From contig NC_133534.1 of assembly GCF_048544455.1 (NCBI RefSeq), forward strand, positions 120,862,269 to 120,926,268: 64,000 nt of DNA, given 5' to 3'. Each line of letters opens with the position of its first letter. Position 1 is the first letter of the stretch. The DNA comes from Silene latifolia. Its lineage: Eukaryota > Streptophyta > Magnoliopsida > Caryophyllales > Caryophyllaceae. Positions 21,411 through 33,746 of the stretch are shown in pieces. The notes beneath the pieces are model-generated. The model had not been told where the DNA came from. It saw nothing but the letters and a program-made list of their open reading frames with translations, and made no database searches. The translations under genes and the position numbers were made by a program.

Positions 21411-23369
21411 CCTTGGAGACTCCTACACTCCCATGGTATGTCTATATCTCTTTGTATTTTATTTCATTTTGATCATTGTTGGAGGAGTCCTAGCAACATC
21501 AAAGGACTCACACCTCGGTACCATTGAGGTGTTCTTTATTGTTCCCATTTTTTTGAAAATCCAAAATGACAATCTAATTTCATGCATAGCATAGTGTGTG
21601 CATGAACTATACCCATGCTTTGACATTAGCAATAGTGTCTTATTTGGTTTGGGGAAGTTAATGCATACACAACGGGAGGTAATCTAAATTATCCTCTCCG
21701 TCATAACAAAAACCATGCATCATGTAGTGTAGCTTAGTGTAGAATTGCATTTAGTATAGAAATCATGCATCATTTTGCATAATTTCCATCATTTTGGCCA
21801 TTGAGGACAATGCCCATATTAGTGTGGGGATGGGAATTCTAACACTTAACTTTTATTCAAAAACCATAAAAATTGAAAAATTTCAAAAAAAAAAAAATCA
21901 AAAAAATCGAAAAAATTGAAAAACCAAAAACAAGTTCATTTCCTTTGTATATATTGTCTTGTATATATTGTGTTTGTTTATCCTTGTTCACTTTGATCGA
22001 CTACGCCACATCCGAGACATGAGGATATTGAAGACCGCATGGTATGATCTTTCCAATCTCCTTTTTCCTCTCTATGTTAATGACTATGTGGCTTTATTTT
22101 GATTGATGCGGTAAAAACAATGTGAACTTAGGACTTGCACTTAGTTTATATGGCATACTAGTTGGTAGAATCATTTGCATTAGGATGTATAAATGTTAGT
22201 TGCATCATGGCATGTAGTTTGCATGTTAGAAAAATTTTGCAAAACCGTCTATTTGGGAAGCTTGACAAGTGTATATAGGCCCTAGTAGATGCTTTTTATT
22301 CTTAAGACTTTGCTTGTTAGAATGCTTGTAAAACACCCTAGGATGTGTCATGCTAGTATCCTTTGACCCATGGTTTAAGGCCTAGTCAAGAGTACCTTGT
22401 GGTGTGATAACTCCTTGGCTACCGTTTATTCCAAGGTGACCCTTGAAACCATGCATACTTCTATCATTCATCCATGTTCTACCACATTTTTGTCATCAAA
22501 GGGAATGGGCACAAAAAGAAATAAATTTGAGTTCAATGAAATGAAAAGTGAAAGAAAGTTTGCAAAAATGCATCAAATGAAAAGAGGAGCAAAAATAGAA
22601 CTCCTATACTTCAAATACAAGGCACCCTCGTTACTAATTGGGGTGACTTTGAAAATGTTCAAAAAGAAATGCAAAAACGTTGTCAAGTATTGAAAATGTC
22701 AAATGATCAAAAGAAATGGCAAAAAGAAAGTGTTCTCAAATGTTATATGCCACAAGAAATTGGGGGGAAAAACAAAAACAAAAGCAAACTCCCCAAATGA
22801 AACTCAATTACTATCGATCCCTTTATCCATCATATCCATTTTTGTGCATGGTAGAGAGGGGACGACCCTTCTTCTTGTCTAGGCAAGAGGGGGAATTCCG
22901 CGATCCTCCAGTGTTTCTAACACCATAGGGAGTCTACTCTTGACAAAAGCATTTAACGATTGAGGACAAAGGTACCCTAGCTTGACATCTTTTGGAGGTG
23001 ATTTATTGGTATCCTTCTAGGCTTAGTAGTTTGAACAAATTGCATCTATGAAGGATTGTGTACCCTTGAATTGCTTCCCTTATAGATAATTTCCGCCACT
23101 TAGATGAGGAAAGTGGCTATTCTTTTGTAGATGCATCCATTATGTGTTTTTGTGTGCTTAATGTTTGGATGTGTCGCCATTTTGGCAAGACCCACCTTGC
23201 CTTGCAAGAAGGCATCCTACCTCATGGTTGTCTTGTTGTGAGTTGAAGGGGCGGAGTGAGACCCGCTAATTGTCTCATATCGGCTATTATTATTAGGTTA
23301 GGTTAGTTTTGGTCCTAGTCTTTGTCACCTCTTTACTCGGGACGAGCAAAGGTTCGGTTTGGGGATATT
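21411..23369 (+). other. 3' UTR and polypurine tract of element D
   Basis: No gene is seen. It contains an A-rich stretch (21850-21930), conserved blocks shared with A, B and C, a pre-PPT hairpin (23327-23353) and GGTTTGGGGATATT directly before the 3' LTR. Confidence 0.7.
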
Positions 23370-25117
23370 TGATGCGACCATAATTGGCGCATATTTAGCC
23401 CCCGAATTACCATTGTTTCCATGCTTTTTAGTGCCTATTTGGGTCATTTCTTATCTTTAGTTCTTTGTTTTGCAAATTCTTTGAGATTTTGATCCCTTGG
23501 TAGGAAAGGAGTAAGAATCTTGCATTTTCATGGCAAAACGAGGCTAAATTGATTGTATTCAATGACCAAGCATCAAGGAGAAACAAGACTAGAAGGCCTT
23601 TGTACATATTATAGTAGAAAAGCATTGTTGAGAAAAGGATCCTTGAGTCCCCAAGGAAATCCCCAAGGAATTCATGAAGAAAAGAAGAAGAAAAGCTGCT
23701 GCCAGACAATCCGAACGAATTGTACACAATCCGTTCGTCCGCCCTCGCCAGTCCGAGCGTCCCTCTAAGGAATCCGCTCGGATTCCACCTCGCCAATCCG
23801 AGCGTCTTGACCAAGAATCCGCTCGGATTCTCCAGCCCAGATCCGGCCGTCCCGACTCCCATCCGCACGGATTTGAGACAAAGACGTTTCGTTCTTCAAG
23901 CCACGATAAGAGAAGCCCTTCTCTCGGACAATACCGGAGTCTCCTTGCTCAACTTAAAAAGTGTAATTACTAGTTTAGCCCTTAGTTAACCCTAATGCAT
24001 CCTCCCTAATTTTCACTATAAATACCCCATTAGTCTAATTAGAGGAGCATGTTCTTCTTATCAATAATTAGTGTAGTTAATATCAATCAAATCTCTCTTC
24101 AATATTGTAATCAAATATTAATCAAGTTCTAATTCAAGTTTTAGTTCTTTAATCTCTCTCTTGTTCTTCCTTTATTTTGGGTAATTAGAAGATTATTGGG
24201 TTTATTGGGAGATTGACAACCTTCCATCAATCATCAAGTTCTTCTATTATTCTTTGCATCTTTATTATTGGAATGATTAGTAGGTATAATCTCTTAATCC
24301 CTTTTTTAATTATTGCTAATTACTTTCATTTATTCATCATGTTTCATTATGTTAGTATGATTGACAACCTTTCTAGCATGATCAATATGATAATGAGTGA
24401 GTAGTCTCTTAGCTAGGGTTTAATGGGTGATTAGGGGAAACCAACATGGGGAATGATTCATGCTTAAATTAATATGCTTTCATATCTTATTTGCTTGCTT
24501 GTTTTGATCTTAATACATGCACATGTTATATTTGATGAAATGCTAAGCCTATGAATCCTTGCATTTACTATCATCTTCTATCCTTTCAACTTGACTTGTA
24601 AGACATAAACCAACTCGAGTCTTGTTAGACCATGCATGTGTTGAGTAGGAAAGATTAAGTCGACTTGTAGGTGTTGTACAATCTAATCGATTCGGCTCCG
24701 GGACCCAAACTTTCCTAGGATTGTAAGATATAACCCAACTCAATCCATCACAACAATAATTGCTTGCTTATAATTTGAGAACATGTTTGTATGATCATAT
24801 GCCATGAATCCCCTATGAGCCCATGACACCCTAGTGCCTTTAATCAATTGTTTACACCCCTTATTTTATTCATCTTGCTAGTTTACTTTCATTGTTATTT
24901 TAGTTTAGTAACCTTCTACGTCAACCAAATTTGTGACACCCCTAGACACTACTAGTTACAATAGAATTCTCATTTCAATACCCGTCCCTTGGGATCCGAC
25001 CTTTACTTGCCTCTTTGCTAATTGTAGAGTTGCTCGTGGAGTATAAATTGTGTTTTGTATCGACCATTGACCAACGACCACATATGCTTAATTGTGAACA
25101 CCAAATGGCTCCGATCA
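23370..25117 (+). repeat. 3' LTR of element D
   Basis: The counterpart of 14098-15846, with a palindrome cluster at 23700-23880 and a TATA box at 24017-24024. It is followed by target duplication GTGTT. Confidence 0.95.
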
Positions 25118-25122
25118 GTGTT

Positions 25123-25839
25123 ATCATGAGAAAGGTGTTGGGCCAAAATTTCAAAAAAGATGCGCATCCCGAGACAAATCCGAGCGGATTGAAGGACAAG
25201 AAAAGAAAGAAAAGTTCCTGACAAAGAATCCGAGCAGATTTTAAGAAAGACGCTCGTCTTTACTGTCAACCCGAGCGGGTTGAATTTGTCTGGAGCGGGT
25301 TCTTAGTCAACCCGAGCGGGTCATATCTGTCTGGAGCGGGTCCACCCTCTGAATGCTGGATTTTCCCAGAATCACGGGCAGAATAATACTACCCCACCCG
25401 TGTTCAGCCTATAACCCGTGAATGCCTTGTTTTTCAGCCATAAATTTCACTCTACACTCTACACTCTACACTCACCTACCATCTTCATCTTCTACCTTCA
25501 AGCTCAACCTCAACTCACAAAACTCACCCAAATAACCATAAAATCCAACCAACTCACCATCTAATTACTATAAAAATCATTCTAATCCATTTCTACACAA
25601 TAAAAACCAACTTTCCAACCTTCTATTTGCTCAAAATCACCCATTTTCATCATTTCAAAAATTGGAGCTCCAAAAATCCGTAAGCAACAATTGATTTTCG
25701 GGTTTGATTTTTGCCTTCTAGCTTCACTACATTGCTTTTAGTGTTCTAGTAAGGCATTTTCAAGGTTGTTTGGCTCTTATTTGTGAAGATTTGTGGAATT
25801 CTTGAGTAGTGATACTTGGTGGGTTTCAAGACTACAACA
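25123..25839 (+). repeat. spacer of element C with palindrome cluster
   Basis: This is element C sequence resuming after element D. Motifs at 25165-25350 include AATCCGAGCGGATT and CAACCCGAGCGGGTTG, as in C's own LTR. A CATAAATTTC stretch (about 25439) and a C/A-rich leader lead to ORF2 at 25840. No gene is seen. Confidence 0.7.
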
Positions 25840-28782
25840 ATGAATTTTTGGGGCAAGAGTAAGGCTACTACTTCTAAGGGATCAAAAAGAAGAAAAGGAA
25901 GAAATTCTAATGCTCCACCGGAGTACCAAATGCAAGAAGAAGAGTTAGTACCGGAGATTGAGCAACTTGATAATTTCCCGGAGATAGTATTCATCAAAAA
26001 CGAGCATAGGAGACGATTTTTGAAACTACTTGGTTAGGAGTTCGAACCCACTCGTTTCATTTGTCTTCAAACTTTGGATAAAGTTGGTATTGAAGGACGA
26101 AACGAGTCCTTATTTAGAGAAATGGGTCTTGAGACTTTATTTAATATGCATGAGGAAACATATCTTAGCCTAACCTTGGAATTCTTGTCTAGTCTCAAAG
26201 TATTTGAAGGAGAGACATATGGGGTGTCTTTGGAATTTAGGTTGTGTAATGAGACCCATCAATTACATTTGGGTACCTTGAAAAACCCGTGGGGTTCACG
26301 GAGTCACATTTTTGGAGAGCAATCACCGGGTTGGAATTAGAGGGTTTTAAGAGGTGTCATGCCTTTTGCATTCATCACCCGGTTATTAGGATGTGGCATC
26401 AATTTATAGCGGGGACTATTCATGGTAGAAGTGACACGGGATGTGTGAGTCAACTTGACATGACTTTTCTTAAGTCATATTTGAATGTCCAAGGTTTGCC
26501 AAAGTACAACTTTAATCCCACTCTTGAATTACTTGTTCGATTTCGAAATCTATCAAGGGGTGCGACAAAATCAAAGGGAATTGTGATGCGTGGTCTTGTG
26601 ACTAGGATGGCCGATGCTTTATGTCCGGGGTTTAATGATGATGGGAGTGTTGGAGTAAGTGCCCCCAACAATAATGCGATCACAATTGTCGATCATATTG
26701 ATCACATATTTAAATCTTATACCAAGAATACGAAAGGGATGATACATTACATATATATAGTCAACTGGTCCACACATATCGATAATGATTGGCTGGCTAG
26801 AGTTTGCCATTACTGTCGTGCAACGGTGATGATCAGTTGATCCCTTGAGGTCACACATAAAGGACGATTCCCTTAATTGAAAAGGTTAATTAATTGTATG
26901 TCGATACAGATTAATTAATTCCTTAAAATTGAACAAATCATTATCATAAGAGAGAAAATGACGTTTTATTATAATGTGATTAAATAAGATTTTATTTAGT
27001 AATTTAAGAAGTTATATTACTAAAATTAATCCGTGTTTGCGAAACACGCGAGATGAGAATGATAAGTTAGTTATAATTATCATAAGAGAGAAAATGACGT
27101 CTTATTATAATGTGATTAAATAAGATTTTATTTAGTAATTTAAGAAGTTATATTACTAAAATTAATCCGTGTTTGCGAAACACGCGAGATGAGAATGATA
27201 AGTTAGTTATAATTACAAGATGTTGTGAATTATACTAACTAGTAATTAAATGACCATTTTATGTGAAAGTAATTTTGAATTACTAGTCAATTTGTTAAAT
27301 GTGATTTATTTAATTTGTAAATGATATTTAATTTGTTAAATATGCATTTTAAATTAAAACATGACATAAGACATGTCACTTGTCACATGACATACAATTG
27401 TACAATTGACAAAAATAAAATGGACTCCATACTACATATAAACCGAAAATTGGTGGGCATTGTGAGAAGTTTTGTCTTTTTCCATTTGTCTTATTCATTT
27501 GTCTAATATGCTTGATAGTGACATGACTATGGACAAAGGCTTACACAATTTGTCTTGTGAAGACAAAAAGGAAAAAGAAAAAGGACCTAAAATCCCCCCC
27601 CCCCCCACCCCACCGGTTTTGTATACCACCATTGAGAGATTTTTCTCTTTATAATTCATTCTCTCATGTTTTTATGAAAATCACTACCTTCTCTCTCTTG
27701 TTCTTCATAAAATTCATTTTTATGAATCTAATTTGTATAAATCAATCACTAATAATACTAGCAGTAGTATATGAGTATTTGTAACCGATTTTAAGGTAAA
27801 CTACATTACAAACATCTAGTACATGTTAGTTTGTGGGATTTTGGGATAGTCTTGGGTGCTACTTATTGGAGGGCTTCTATTTTGAAGTCATGAATGTTCA
27901 TCCATTATTGGAAAGCTCAATAACTAACAAGAAGGAGATCTTGTTGGTGCCCACAAATGACCGAAATTTAGATGGTGAGAAATCGATTTTCTTATCCCTT
28001 CTTATTTAGTTTGCATGCATAAGATCAACAATTTATTTTCTGACTAAATAAATTAATTCATATATGAATATGTAAATTAATGAGATTAATTATTCCCAAC
28101 AAGGAGGTATGTGGCTCTACCCGGAGATACTTTACTTGATGAGAAGGTCATTTTTAGGTATCAGAAATGGTGCAAATATAATGATTTAGGAGGTATTGAT
28201 TGGTACACCAAGGGAAGCACTACATTCACCCTTCCTTGTTGGGACCTTCCTCCTATCACACCTAGGTCGAGTTACCTTGCACCTATGCCGAGCTACCTCC
28301 TCCCCATTGAGAGGATTAGGGTTCCACCACCTAGGAGACGTGAGGAGGCACCTTCTACTCCTTCCCATGCACCACCACCGTCCCAAGGTCCAAGACTTGG
28401 ATTTCCACCATTCCTTCATGGTGTTCGGCCCTCTTATGCGGAGATACCTCCATACCCCCATGTCTACCGACCCTTTTCACCTCCTCCACCTCGCCCGAGT
28501 AGCCCGCCATCGGCCTTGGATATATTGATGGGTATAAGCAACATGGATGTTAGGATGCACCGAGGGCAAGAAGACAACTATTTGGCCCTTTATCCTCAAT
28601 ATTATCATATGGCACAACAAGGGTTTATTGATCCTAATGGTCCTAGGCCTTCTTGGATGCAACCACACCTTGTGTTCCCAAACCAAGGCATGAATGAAGA
28701 TGACCAAAGAGGAGGAGATGAAGAAGAAGAAGAAGAAGAAAGTGAAGATGATGATAGCCTTAATGATAGAGGCTTTGATTGA
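25840..28782 (+). pseudogene. ORF2 of element C, interrupted by a solo-LTR-like insertion
   Basis: The ATG at 25840 starts a basic N-terminus (MNFWGKSKATTSK), which lacks the ARTK start of A, B and D. The conserved LTLEFLSSLKVF, IHHPVIRMWHQF and RGLVTRMADALCPGF segments follow, with a stop at 26035-26037 and frame changes near 26290 and 26340. The coding region is split by about 1.36 kb of LTR-like DNA (26740-28101). It resumes with a Pro-rich part (many P, S and R) and an acidic C-terminus with seven consecutive Glu, ending at 28782. It is much diverged from the other ORF2 copies. Confidence 0.75.
26740..28101 (+). repeat. solo-LTR-like insertion related to the Copia LTR family
   Basis: The inserted DNA separates two halves of C's ORF2 and ends CCCAACA. 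Positions about 26770-26870 match the reverse complement of 34846-34940 in Copia E's LTR, so the orientation is opposite to E. The left end (TGATACATT) is not a mirror of the right end, and AGGGA/AGGAG on the two sides is an imperfect target duplication, so the left edge may be truncated or mutated. A 136-bp tandem duplication lies at 26941-27212 and a poly-C run near 27595-27606. Confidence 0.6.
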
Positions 28783-30800
28783 GATCGTGATTGTAAGACC
28801 CTTCTTTCCCTATTTCTCATGTATAGTTTGCATTGTAATATATCTCACATGATTAGATTAGTTTGCATTGTATTTATCTCACATGATTCATGTAGATAGT
28901 TGCATATAGATTAGAATTCATGCATAGTTACTAATGGCCAAACCTATTCATTTCTACACTAGAAATAGTATTTAAATCGGTTTGGGGAGGTTTGATCATA
29001 GGTGACCATAATAGACTAGAAAACATGCATCATATAATATAGTTTAGATTGCATTCATTTGTTATATATGTCATATAGAATTGCATTCATTCATATCATA
29101 TCATTGCATTTGTACTTTATTTCAAAAAATCAAAAATTCAAAAACATGTATTTCCTTTTTATTCCTACTCCTACATGTACATTGAGGACAATGTCCAAAA
29201 TAAAGTGGGGGATGGGATTTTATATTCCAAAAATGATAAAAATTGAAAAATTTCGAAAAATCACAAAAATATGACTTTTAATTTCATAAAACAAGAATCC
29301 ATAAAAATTTGAAAAACCAAAAACATGTTCTTTAGTTTAATAGTGTAGAATTGTATATACTTGAGCTTTTGTTCTCTTCTCACATAGATACAACACTACA
29401 TTTGAGGCATTAGCAAGGGAAAATGAAGACCGCTTGGTATGATCATTCTAATCTCTATTTCCCTTCCATTTCTTTTTCATTATATGAGGAGGATGGGCTT
29501 ACATGTCAAGGAGGATGTGGTGTATTTTGTGGTTGTGGTTTGTGTATCTATGTGTTGTTAGGAGTTGCATTTAGTTTATATGACATACTAGTTGGTATAA
29601 TCATATGCATTAGGTTGTATATATGTTAGTTACATCTGGCATGTAGTTTGCATGTTAGAAAAATTTTGTGAAACCGTCTACTTGGGAAACTTGAAAAGTG
29701 TATATAGGCCCTAGTAGATGCTTTTTCTTCTTAAGACTTTGTTTGTTAGAATACTTGTAAAACACCCTAGGATGTGTCATGCTAGTATCCTTTGACCCAT
29801 GGATTAAGGCCTAGTCAAGAGTACCTTGTGGTGTGATAACTCCTTGGCTACCGTTTAGTCCAAGGTGACCCTTGAAACCATGCACCCATCATTCATCCAT
29901 GTTCTACCACATTTTGTCATCAAAGGGAATGGGCACAAAAACAAAAATTGTTCAAATTTGAGTTCAAGTATCGAAAAGAAAAGAAAAGGTTTGCAATTGC
30001 ATCAAATGAAAAGAGCAGCAAAAATAGACTCCTAAAGCTTCAAATATAAGCACCCTCACTACATATGGGGTGACTTTGAAAATGTTCAAAATAAAATGCA
30101 AAAAGTTGAAAAGTTGTCAAGTGTTGAAATGCCAAAAATCAAAAGAAATGGCAAAAAGAAAGTGTTCTCAAATGTCAAATGCCACAAGAAATTGGGGGCA
30201 AAAACAACAACAAAAGCAAACTCCCAAATGAAACTCAAATTCTATCGATCCATTTATCCATCGTATCCATTTTTGTGCATGGTAGAGAGGGGACGACCCT
30301 TCTTCTTGTTTAGGCAAGAAGGGGAATTCCGCGATCCTCCAGTGTTTCTAACAACATAGCGAGTCTATTCTTGACAAAAGCATTTAACGATTGAGGACAA
30401 AGTTACCCTAGCTTGACACAACTTTGAGGTGATTTATTGGTATCCTTCTAGGCTTAGTAGTTTGAAGAAATTGCATCTATGAAGGAGTGTGTACCCTTAT
30501 ATTGCTTCCCTTATGGATAATTTCCGCCACTTAGATGAGGAAAGTGGCTATTCTTTTGTAGATGCATCCATTACTTGATTTTGTGTGCTTTAATGCTTGG
30601 ATGTGTCGCCATTTTGGCCAGCCCCACCTTGCCTTGCAAGAAGGCATCCTACCTCATGGTTGTCTTGTTGTGAGTTGAAGGGGTGGAGTGAGACCCGCTA
30701 ATTGTGTCATATCGGTTATATTATTAGGATAATTTAAATAAAGGTCTAGTTTTTGTCACCTCTTTACTCGGGACGAGTAAAGGTTCGGTTTGGGGATATT
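28783..30800 (+). other. 3' UTR and polypurine tract of element C
   Basis: No gene is seen. It has blocks shared with A, B and D, a pre-PPT hairpin (30758-30784, with a perfectly paired TTTACTCG/CGAGTAAA stem) and GGTTTGGGGATATT before the LTR. Confidence 0.7.
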
Positions 30801-32462
30801 TGATGTGAACATTATTTGCGCACATTTAGTCCTCTAATTGAACCTATTTTACATACTTTTATAACATTTCATGACCATTTTATCCGTCAAATGCTTTCTA
30901 TTTTTCTTTCCTAGTGCATTTTACATGTTTTGTAGGAAAGGAGATAATAAGGCGGAAATTCCCGTCTATCGTGCATATTTGGAAGCTTGTTGACGATATT
31001 TGATGGACTAAGTATGAAGAGGAGGAAAGAATGATGACCAAGGAAAAAGAAATAAAGAGTATATAGAGGCATCTTAGGCTTAAAAGCAAAAAGAAAAGGA
31101 ATATCAGCTCAACCCACGCGGGTCAAGCCTATCTGGAGTAGGATACTGATGAACCCGCTCGGGTCAATTTCAACCCGCTCGGGTTGAAGCGCAGGACGCT
31201 CATATTTCGCTCGGACGAGCGCATTCCTGGACAGAAAGTCTTCCCTTACTACGTGAACCATGATCCGCGCATATTTCTTGAGAGACTGGCAAAAAGGAGA
31301 CCGGAGTCTCTCTTGAGACCGGCGATTCCCTACCCAACAATTAGCATTGTTAAATTACTATTTTTCCTTTGCTTAACCTAATGATGCTCTATTATATATA
31401 CCCCATTTGTAATAATACAACCATCAAGTTTTCATTAGGTTAAATCAATCCTTCCTTAGATTAGATTAGGAGTATATTAGAATAGATTATCATTTAATCT
31501 TTCCACAAATTACACATTAATCTTTCCTTAATCATTATTCAAGTTTATTATTGAGTAATTCAAATTTATTTTTGGGTAATTAGAAGATCATTTGGGTTTA
31601 TTGGGAGATTGACAACCTTCCATCAATCATCAAGTACTTCTCTTATTCTTTGCATTATTATTTTGGAATCTCCATAGGTATAATTCTCTTAATCCTTGTT
31701 TTAATTATTGTTAATCTTTCTTACTTGTTCATCATATTTTGCCTTGTTAATATGATTGACAACCTTGTTAGCATGCTAAACTTGATAATGAGTGAATAGT
31801 CTCTTAGCTAGGATTAATGGGTAATTAGGGGAAACCAACATGGGGATTAATTCATGCTTAATCTAATATGTCCACATAATTAATTTGCCTGCTTGTTGTG
31901 ATGTCAACCTATGCACATGTTATGTTTGATGAAATGCTAAGCCTATGAATCCTTGCATTTACAACCATCTCTTATCTATTCAACTAGACTTGTATGATAT
32001 AAACCAACTCGAGACTAGTTATACCATGCATAGAAGTGATTAGGGGGAAAGTAAGTCGACTTGTACGTGTTGTACAATCTAATTGATTCGGCTCCGGTAC
32101 CAAACTCTTCCTAATAACCGTAAGACATAAACCAACTCGATTCCTTTACAATAATAATTGCTTGCTTATAATTGAGAACATGTTTGTATGATCAGCTCCC
32201 ATGATTTCCTTATGAACCCATGATATCCTAGCATTTTTAGTCATTTGTTTACATCTTTCCTTTTGTTGCTTGTTTATTGCTTTTATTAGATTAGAATCAT
32301 CAACCCATTATAATTGTGACAACCCCAACCACAACCATAATTAGATTGAATAATTTGAGTAACCACCGTCCCATGGATCGACCTCGACTTACCACTAACT
32401 AGTTGTTTGTTGAGAATTATAAATGTGTTTGATTGAATGTGACCCGACAACATCACCCATCA
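30801..32462 (+). repeat. 3' LTR of element C
   Basis: 1662 bp, ending CCCATCA, then target duplication AGTCT. The palindromes AACCCGCTCGGGT (31152-31164) and CAACCCGCTCGGGTTG (31171-31186) are perfect here but altered by substitutions in the 5' LTR. A TATA-like box lies at 31393-31400. Confidence 0.9.
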
Positions 32463-32884
32463 AGTCTCCACCTTTGTAACTTTCAATGAACTTAGAAATT
32501 CCAAGGCGAGGGAGGGGTAGGTCAACTCTTGCATATTAAACAATGTAATCAACCCCATAGACTCAAAGAAGTTATTGGTCCTTTCAAGGATACCCAATTT
32601 GGTCAAGGCATCTTGGCAAATAAGCTTGGTGGGTAAAATCAATTTCTTAGCAAGAGACACAAAATTTTTCCTTTGAGAATCGGATGTGAAAGTTATCTCC
32701 GGATATTTTTCTAGTTGCTCAATAACCGGGATAGAAGGAGTACCTTCCACCATAAAATAGGAGTTTCTTGAATTTCTATTCTTGCTTGTTGAACCACCAA
32801 AGCTTTTGAGGCTTGAAGTGCTTGTTGCCTTTTGGAAAGGTTTGATTTTGTAGGTGTCTTGCTTCCACCTTTGGTCCTAGCCAT
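32463..32884 (-). pseudogene. ORF2 of element B, N-terminal part
   Basis: On the minus strand from the ATG at 32884 the product begins MARTKGGSKTPTK, then matches element A (QALQASKALVVQQAR). A one-base loss near 32752-32758 shifts the frame. The next part (PVIEQLEKYPEITFTSD, LEFLSSLKV) continues until element C interrupts it. It continues at 11672 downward. Confidence 0.8.
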
Positions 32885-33229
32885 TGTTCTTCTCCTTGTA
32901 TGTATCAACAACCAAAAATTTGCTTGAATTCTTGTGTAATGCTCAAGTTTCAATAAAACCCAAATCGATTTAGGATTTTTGAATTTTGCCTTGTATCCTA
33001 GAAAATCGATTCAAACTTTGAGGATTTTGATATTTCGATGGGTTTTTGTTGATAAAGGAGTGATTTGTTTGGGTTTTGAGAGAGTTTGGAATTGATTTGG
33101 GTGAATTTGGTTGAGAAAATTGATTTTTATGGATAGAGGGATTGAGGGTTTAGGAGGTGTGTTTGTGTTTTGAATGGGTGAAATGAATTGGGAAAGGGGG
33201 GTTTTGAACCCGTAATTTTGAATTTCAGC

Positions 33230-33610
33230 AGGGGAGACGAGCGTCTGCAGGTCGGGACGCTCGGATTCTTTGTCAGCCAGTTTGAGAAATTGAAACCCGT
33301 GTTGAGACGAGCGTCTTCAGCAGGAGACGAGCGTCTTTCTGAAGGGAGACGAGCGAATTCTTTTGAGGACGCTCGGATTCTTGGTCAGGGAGAAATCCCA
33401 GATTTTAATAGAAGCAGGATGAGCGGATCCTCACTGAGACGAGCGACTTGGTTGAGACGAGCGGATTCCTTTAGGAGACGCTCATATCTTCAGTCAGAGA
33501 AAAATTTCCCTTTCCAGCTCTCTCAGGACGAGCGTTTTTCTCACAGGACGCTCGGATTGCAGCCAAGACGAGCGGATTTCTCATGAGACGCTCGGATTGT
33601 CCCTGTGCCT
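33230..33610 (-). repeat. palindrome cluster, spacer of element B
   Basis: Dense GAGACGAGCG(TCT or GATT) type units in the reversed counterpart of 2280-2690. Between 32885 and 33229 lies only a leader-like T/G-rich (minus strand C/A-rich) stretch. Confidence 0.75.
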
Positions 33611-33746
33611 CACGAATTTAGTTCCACCCATGGGTATTTCATAACCCAAGTCATTCCGTCTCCGTTCCTTTGGTCTTCATTGTGGGGGCACTACGAAGGC
33701 TTGGATAGCCTAGGCAATTTCTATCCCCACACTATGTCAAAACACT

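Larger units (their letters stand above)
14098..25117 (+). mobile_element. complete Athila-like element D, 11.0 kb, non-autonomous
   Basis: The LTRs at 14098-15846 (1749 bp) and 23370-25117 (1748 bp) begin TGATGCGACC and end CCGATCA, with about 1% difference by eye. The 5-bp target duplication GTGTT is exact (14093-14097 and 25118-25122). Inside are a primer site, gag-protease, a spacer, ORF2, a 3' UTR and a polypurine tract. There is no reverse transcriptase, RNase H or integrase, so mobility would need enzymes from a partner element. It is inserted in the spacer of element C. Confidence 0.95.
11673..32462 (+). mobile_element. Athila-like element C, with element D and a solo-LTR-like insertion nested inside
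   Basis: The two LTRs (11673-13334 and 30801-32462) are both 1662 bp, both begin TGATGTGAAC and end CCCATCA, and are flanked by AGTCT on each side. After the 5' LTR comes a tRNA-Asp primer site. The internal part lacks recognisable gag, protease and polymerase. It has a small acidic ORF (13419-13871), a palindrome-bearing spacer, ORF2 and a 3' UTR. Element D interrupts it at 14098-25117. Confidence 0.9.
32463..33746 (-). mobile_element. Athila-like element B, upstream portion (minus strand)
   Basis: Continuation of element B after element C: the ORF2 N-terminal part, a leader, a palindrome cluster, the conserved hairpin (33682-33730) and then an abrupt end at Copia E. The five bases ACACT at 33742-33746 would be Copia E's target duplication; the partner lies outside the window. 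Confidence 0.8.

Noticed and set aside
27592..27606. Poly-C tract as a functional signal
   Set aside because: A simple homopolymer run in a solo LTR; no further structure seen.
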